Shown one piece after another: positions 14,009 through 17,752 of a stretch of 17,752 nucleotides of DNA. The DNA is from a bacterium. GTDB taxonomy: Bacteria > Chloroflexota > Chloroflexia > Thermomicrobiales > UBA6265. Every line of letters starts with the position of its first letter. Position 1 is the stretch's first letter. The stretch is from the NCBI GenBank assembly GCA_029977305.1, contig JAPOLF010000011.1, positions 1-17,752 of the forward strand, read 5' to 3'. Both the position numbers and the translations under genes were made by a program. The notes under the pieces are model-generated. The model ran no database searches. It saw nothing but the letters and a program-made list of their open reading frames with translations, and was not told the origin of the DNA.

Positions 14009-16405
14009 ATGGACCACGGACTGTTGCATCGCATCACTCGCCGCGGATTGGCCCGCGCCACTGGAGCGGTCGCAAGCGCCGGGATGATCGCCAAGCTCGA
14101 ACAGGTCGAGCTCGCGCTCGCCAAGGACAAAGGCGCGCAGCGCACCGTCACCATCGCCAACCACAAGAAACGGAAGAAGCGCTACAAGATGCTGGTCTAC
14201 GGCACGGCCGGCGGCCCCATCTACCGGGAACTGAAAAAGTCTTACCGCATGGTGAAGTACACCGGGAAGCAGGACCCCGGCAAGTTTCAGGGCGTCCTCT
14301 CAGACCACAACCGAATTTCCTACGAGCAATTCGCCGGCACCCCCATTTTCCGGCAGGCGTATGCCAAAGGCACGCGGCTCTTCTTCCTCAACACCAAACC
14401 CCGCTATATGCGGGACGTGATTGCTCGTGATCTCGGCGGCATCCGCTCCGATCCGATGCCCGGGTTCATCATCGACCGCCGCCGATCAGGGAACAACCCG
14501 CGCGGCCAAACCGTCGGCACGGCATGGCCGATCACCCTCGGTGAGGACGGACGGACCGGCGAGCGATCATTCCGCCATGCCGTCGCCGACCCCACGATCC
14601 ATCCAGATCGCTTCGCCGATGCCTTCGATCTCTGGCTTGATGCCGCCTCGGAGAACCCGCGGCGAGTCACCCCGCAGTCGGTGAATGCATCGCCCGTCAC
14701 CGCCTCTGCACCCCAATGGGGCACCGGGTACGTCGGACAGACCAATCAGCAACCGGTCACCTCTGTCGATGTCGACGCCTACGGCAATGTGTACCTGCCG
14801 ATCATCGGCGTCGGAGGGATCGGCCAACCAGCATGCCCCGGGTACGACCAGGATTCCTACGGTCCGAACAACTACTGCTGGAGAGTCGACGCCAACTGGT
14901 CAATCAGTTGGGACTCCCCGACGACCACCTGGACGTCCTCCCCATTGACCTCGTCGAATCCGGTCGTCTTTATCCAGTCGGTCGTCACCGGGCTGTGGAT
15001 GGACAGCACGATGGATCCCCCCGTGCAGGCCCCGACCTTGAACAACGACTCCGCCTGCGCGACGCCCCCAGCGCCAACCGGGGACGCTCCGCTCTCGATG
15101 TGGGTGTCGTCGTACATGTCCGGATCCCCCGATGGGACCGACTGCCTCGCCGGCAATTCCGGCAACGTGAATCTCTGCTACACCACCGACGCGAGGTATG
15201 AGACCCCCTACTGTGACAGCGATACCGGGCGTGGCCAATGGGGGCTTGGCGTGCGCGCCGTTCCCGCACTTGCCGGGTACAACATGTTCCTGGGCTACGA
15301 CACCACGCTCACTCCCTCCGGCGGTGCGCCGGTGTTCGACTTCCAGGGCAGCTACCCCTGCAACGAAGACACCGTCCAGACACTCACCAGCGGTTCGAGC
15401 CACACACAGGGCTTCTCCATCGGGACGAACATCGGGTATGCCGACCACGGTGGAACTGCCACCGTCAACGCCGGCTACGAGGATGAGTGGGAAGTCGACA
15501 GCAGCACCTCCTATTCCATCCCGGAGTGGGAGTTCCTCACCACTGCTGCCGGTACCGCCTACACCGTGCCGTCCCAATCAGGGAACTACAACATTTGGGG
15601 GTCGTTCGACGGCACCGCGACCCCTCCGCAATATGCAAACAACAACTACGCGCTGACCATCGATCCCACCGACCTCAATAACCTCCAGTGCGGCCAGAAT
15701 GCCGTCGTCGGACAGTCCTACTACGTCGGTGAGGCGAACGGCCAGGGCAGCGTCGATGTCACCACGACCTTCACCTACTGGGCCGGCACGACATCGCAAG
15801 TGGTGGATCTCAACCTGTGGGACCGGCCAAACGCCAGCACCCAGTACCCGACCACCCTTCTTCAAACCATCGCTGGCGGCACGTACCCGATGACGTTCAC
15901 CTTGGCGACCGACAGCCGCATGATCAACCCGGTCGAAACGCCCACCACCTTCTCAGCGAGTTGGTCCGACCCGGTGGTCGTCTCTCCGCCGAACGCCACC
16001 CAGGTGTTGCAATCAACGCTGACGGTCACGCCGGATTCCGGAGTCGCTGCCTTCGACTACACCACGAGCATCCTGCTTGCGGTGGGACTCAACACGGAAA
16101 ATCCGGGAGCCCTGAACGACCTGGTCACGCTCGAATCGATCACGGTTGGTGGAGCGGCAGTCCCGGGCGGTGCCGTCGGCAACCCGATTCAGGTTTCCGG
16201 TGGTCAGACACTGGAAATGACCTTCAACTACATCACCATCAACGACGCGCCGTACTTCTCCACGGCCTACGTCACCTCATCCAACCCGTCCGAATCGCTC
16301 TCTGCCGCCTGGGCCCAGGTGCCCATCAGCTATCAAGGGTCCTCAAATGGCAAGAGCCGATCTCGCGTGAAAGATCGTTGGTCCAAGAAGCGCGGCAACC
16401 GCTAA
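14009..16405 (+). CDS. Large exported protein of unknown function, beta-rich
   Basis: A 798-residue protein I do not recognise. The N-terminus MDHGLLHRITRRGLARATGA has a twin-arginine pair (11-12) and a weak hydrophobic stretch (18-36), followed by a basic tract (HKKRKKRYK, 52-60). Residues 62-215 are mixed charge (ELKKSYRMVKYTG, PRYMRDVIARDLGG). From about 225 it turns Ser/Thr/Gly/Asn/Trp-rich and beta-like, with eight cysteines, all between 276 and 561, suggesting four disulfides outside the cell. The stretch 460-535 (SGSSHTQGFSIGTNIGYADH..SYSIPEWEF) alternates polar and apolar residues and faintly recalls the stem region of leukocidin-type pore-forming toxins. The C-terminus is basic (SRSRVKDRWSKKRGNR). 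The ATG at 14009 has GGAGG 5 bases upstream; a GTG at 13997 was rejected. Third codon positions look less GC-rich than in the neighbours. A strong terminator follows. Confidence 0.8.
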   Translation: MDHGLLHRITRRGLARATGAVASAGMIAKLEQVELALAKDKGAQRTVTIANHKKRKKRYKMLVYGTAGGPIYRELKKSYRMVKYTGKQDPGKFQGVLSDHNRISYEQFAGTPIFRQAYAKGTRLFFLNTKPRYMRDVIARDLGGIRSDPMPGFIIDRRRSGNNPRGQTVGTAWPITLGEDGRTGERSFRHAVADPTIHPDRFADAFDLWLDAASENPRRVTPQSVNASPVTASAPQWGTGYVGQTNQQPVTSVDVDAYGNVYLPIIGVGGIGQPACPGYDQDSYGPNNYCWRVDANWSISWDSPTTTWTSSPLTSSNPVVFIQSVVTGLWMDSTMDPPVQAPTLNNDSACATPPAPTGDAPLSMWVSSYMSGSPDGTDCLAGNSGNVNLCYTTDARYETPYCDSDTGRGQWGLGVRAVPALAGYNMFLGYDTTLTPSGGAPVFDFQGSYPCNEDTVQTLTSGSSHTQGFSIGTNIGYADHGGTATVNAGYEDEWEVDSSTSYSIPEWEFLTTAAGTAYTVPSQSGNYNIWGSFDGTATPPQYANNNYALTIDPTDLNNLQCGQNAVVGQSYYVGEANGQGSVDVTTTFTYWAGTTSQVVDLNLWDRPNASTQYPTTLLQTIAGGTYPMTFTLATDSRMINPVETPTTFSASWSDPVVVSPPNATQVLQSTLTVTPDSGVAAFDYTTSILLAVGLNTENPGALNDLVTLESITVGGAAVPGGAVGNPIQVSGGQTLEMTFNYITINDAPYFSTAYVTSSNPSESLSAAWAQVPISYQGSSNGKSRSRVKDRWSKKRGNR

Positions 16406-16439
16406 CCCCGGTCCTCTCGGAGAAACACCGGGATGAGCT

Positions 16440-16474
16440 GACGGCCACTGCTTTTGCAGTGGCCGTCGCCGTTT
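16440..16474 (+). terminator. Strong intrinsic terminator after the exported-protein gene
   Basis: GACGGCCACTGC (16440-16451), loop TTTT, GCAGTGGCCGTC (16456-16467): a perfect 12-bp stem, followed by GCC and then TTTT at 16472-16475 within GTTTTAG. It starts 34 bases after the stop at 16405 and ends just before the stop of the convergent membrane gene, so it may insulate both. Confidence 0.85.
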
Positions 16475-16477
16475 TAG

Positions 16478-16918
16478 TCAGAACGGCTTCGCCACCATCA
16501 GCCAGAGCATCACCGCCCACAGCGTTGCCCATGCCCCAGCTGTCGCCCGGATCCACGTCCTGCGATCCGCGGCGTCCTCGCCGCGCTCCATCCGCGCCAA
16601 TGCCCGCCGCTGATCCGGCAACAGCACGGCCAGTAAGATCGCGAACTCGATCACATAGAGCGCAATCGACGCGTGGAACCACCCCGAGTCCATCCACCCG
16701 CCGCGCCACCCCAACGCGATGCCGACCAGCGCCACCACCAGCGTCCCGTATCCGTACAGCCGCGACACCCGGTGCATCGCCCGCGCCTCCGCCACGTGCC
16801 CCGGGTCGAGATCCCGGGCGAACGCACTTGTCGCGTACGTCGCTGGCCCGAACGCCACGATCGCCGCGAAAGCATGGAGAAAGAGCAGCAACGCATACAT
16901 GCCAACCACCGCCGTCAC
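16478..16918 (-). CDS. Four-helix integral membrane protein (DUF2269-like)
   Basis: A 146-residue inner-membrane protein with four hydrophobic segments at about 8-28, 54-72, 80-100 and 123-143. Helix 1 carries LLLFLHAFAAIVAFGPATY, like the HxxxAxxxxGP start of DUF2269-type proteins; the length and four-helix layout also agree, though I cannot test the match. Between helices 3 and 4 is a charged cytoplasmic loop (LLPDQRRALARMERGEDAADRR). No function is established for that family. The start is uncertain: GTG at 16918, GTG at 16909 and ATG at 16900 (MYALLLF) are all possible and none has a good ribosome site. It converges on the terminator at 16440 and diverges from homoserine dehydrogenase across a 77-bp gap. 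Confidence 0.72.
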   Translation of the reverse strand: MTAVVGMYALLLFLHAFAAIVAFGPATYATSAFARDLDPGHVAEARAMHRVSRLYGYGTLVVALVGIALGWRGGWMDSGWFHASIALYVIEFAILLAVLLPDQRRALARMERGEDAADRRTWIRATAGAWATLWAVMLWLMVAKPF

Positions 16919-16995
16919 CGCCGGGCGTCACAATGCCGGCATGCTACCGTAGCCTTCACACCATGCGGATCACCTGAGTGAGGAGCACATCACCA

Positions 16996-17752
16996 GTGAA
17001 GCAGATCGCTCTCGTCCAACTTGGCATCGGCACCGTCGGCGGTGCGGTCGTGGAGCAGGTCATCGCCAACAACCAACGCTGGCAGCGTGACCTCGGCCTC
17101 GATCTCCGCCTCGTCGCTCTCGCGGGCAAAGACGGCGCCGTCACCACCACCGACCGTGGCGGCCACTCGCGCGCGTCCCTCCTCGAGGCTGTCGAATCCC
17201 GCCGACGCGGCGTCTCCCTGCGCGAGGCCATGCACGCCTCCTCCGTCACGCCGGTGGTCGATGCCATCTCCCGCCTTGCCGCCTCCACCCCAACCATCGT
17301 CCTCGACGCGGCCGCCGGCACCGAAACCGCCGATGCCCTCGTCGCCGCCCTCAAGGCCGGCGGTGCAGCCGTCCTCTCCAACAAAGCGCCGATGGCCCTC
17401 CCCACCAGCGATCCCCGCTCGACTGAGCTTTGGAATGCTGCCGCGCTCGGAGGCCGCCTCCGCTACGAGGCCACCTGCGGCGCCGGCCTCCCGGTGATCT
17501 CGACCCTGCAGACCCTCCTCGCCACCGGCGATCGCGTCATCGACATCCAAGGCGCCCTCTCCGGCACGCTCGGCGCCATCTTCTCGATGCTCGCCGCCGG
17601 CACCCCGTTCTCCGATGCCGTCCGCAAGGCCAAGGACCTCGGCTACACCGAGCCCGACCCACGCGATGACCTCTCAGGCCTCGACGTCGCACGCAAAGCC
17701 CTCATCCTCGCGCGCACCATGGGCCGCGCGGTCGATCTCGCCGACATCACCG
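16996..17752 (+). CDS. hom: Homoserine dehydrogenase, N-terminal 252 residues (cut by the right edge)
   Basis: Homoserine dehydrogenase reduces aspartate semialdehyde to homoserine on the way to threonine, methionine and isoleucine. The NAD(P)-binding domain begins with LGIGTVGGAV (9-18). Lys130 lies in LSNKAPMAL. The catalytic domain shows YEATCGAGLPVISTLQ (157-172), GALSGTLGAIFSML (186-199), and the signature GYTEPDPRDDLSGLDVARK with Glu219, Asp230 and Lys234, matching the catalytic and substrate residues of the family. The start is GTG with GAGGAG 10 bases upstream. About 100-180 residues are missing beyond the edge, so the presence of a C-terminal ACT domain cannot be judged. There is no fused aspartokinase at the N-terminus. 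Confidence 0.93.
   Translation, partial: MKQIALVQLGIGTVGGAVVEQVIANNQRWQRDLGLDLRLVALAGKDGAVTTTDRGGHSRASLLEAVESRRRGVSLREAMHASSVTPVVDAISRLAASTPTIVLDAAAGTETADALVAALKAGGAAVLSNKAPMALPTSDPRSTELWNAAALGGRLRYEATCGAGLPVISTLQTLLATGDRVIDIQGALSGTLGAIFSMLAAGTPFSDAVRKAKDLGYTEPDPRDDLSGLDVARKALILARTMGRAVDLADIT

Overview
The window is GC-rich bacterial chromosomal DNA with strongly C/G-biased third codon positions, Shine-Dalgarno sites of the GGAGG type, and several exported proteins with Tat-like leaders. The leader style (a short acidic/polar N-terminus, then RR and an Ala/Gly-rich stretch) together with the gene content suggests an uncultured Chloroflexota of the Thermomicrobia type. That placement is an inference from style and was not checked by any search. 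I see no tRNA, rRNA, CRISPR array, transposase or integrase.

Left part (1-3700). Three genes read leftward: a class I PLP aminotransferase with its own intrinsic terminator, then an aldose 1-epimerase (galM), then the first 55 codons of a gene with a DUF4287-like N-terminus. This last gene holds a run of 18 threonines encoded by a (GTC)18 microsatellite. Two copies of a hairpin-forming repeat of about 80 bp lie between aminotransferase and galM. A fumarylacetoacetate-hydrolase-family gene diverges from the aminotransferase.

Middle part (3700-7650). A 447-bp gap without a plausible protein gene holds a nested, multi-branched set of inverted repeats. On the minus strand these are followed by a hairpin and T7 terminator and preceded by a -10-like box, so this is a good candidate for an undescribed structured RNA. 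Next to it a consensus promoter (TTGACA-17-AATACT) drives an OsmC-family gene on the plus strand. Then come a 50-residue membrane protein with a TTG start and two tandem paralogous Tat-exported six-bladed NHL-type propellers. The two paralogs share the positions of the RR pair and of the first blade. Each is also preceded, at about 130 bp, by a copy of the same 32-bp hairpin element.

Right part (7650-17752). On the minus strand lie pheA (prephenate dehydratase) and a downstream gene interrupted by an in-frame TGA. Divergent from pheA is a tight plus-strand cluster: a probably leaderless thpR, a TIGR00725/LOG-like Rossmann protein (ATGA overlap), a Tat-exported tyrosinase, and a 603-residue double nitrilase whose second domain has lost its catalytic cysteine. 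A separate plus-strand gene encodes a 798-residue exported protein of unknown function that ends at a strong terminator. A convergent four-helix membrane protein and a divergent homoserine dehydrogenase (cut by the right edge) finish the window.

The mixture is mostly housekeeping metabolism with accessory secreted proteins. The most notable items are the putative RNA at 3808-4039, the unknown exported protein at 14009-16405, the nitrilase with one dead domain, the interrupted gene after pheA, and the propeller pair with its duplicated upstream element.
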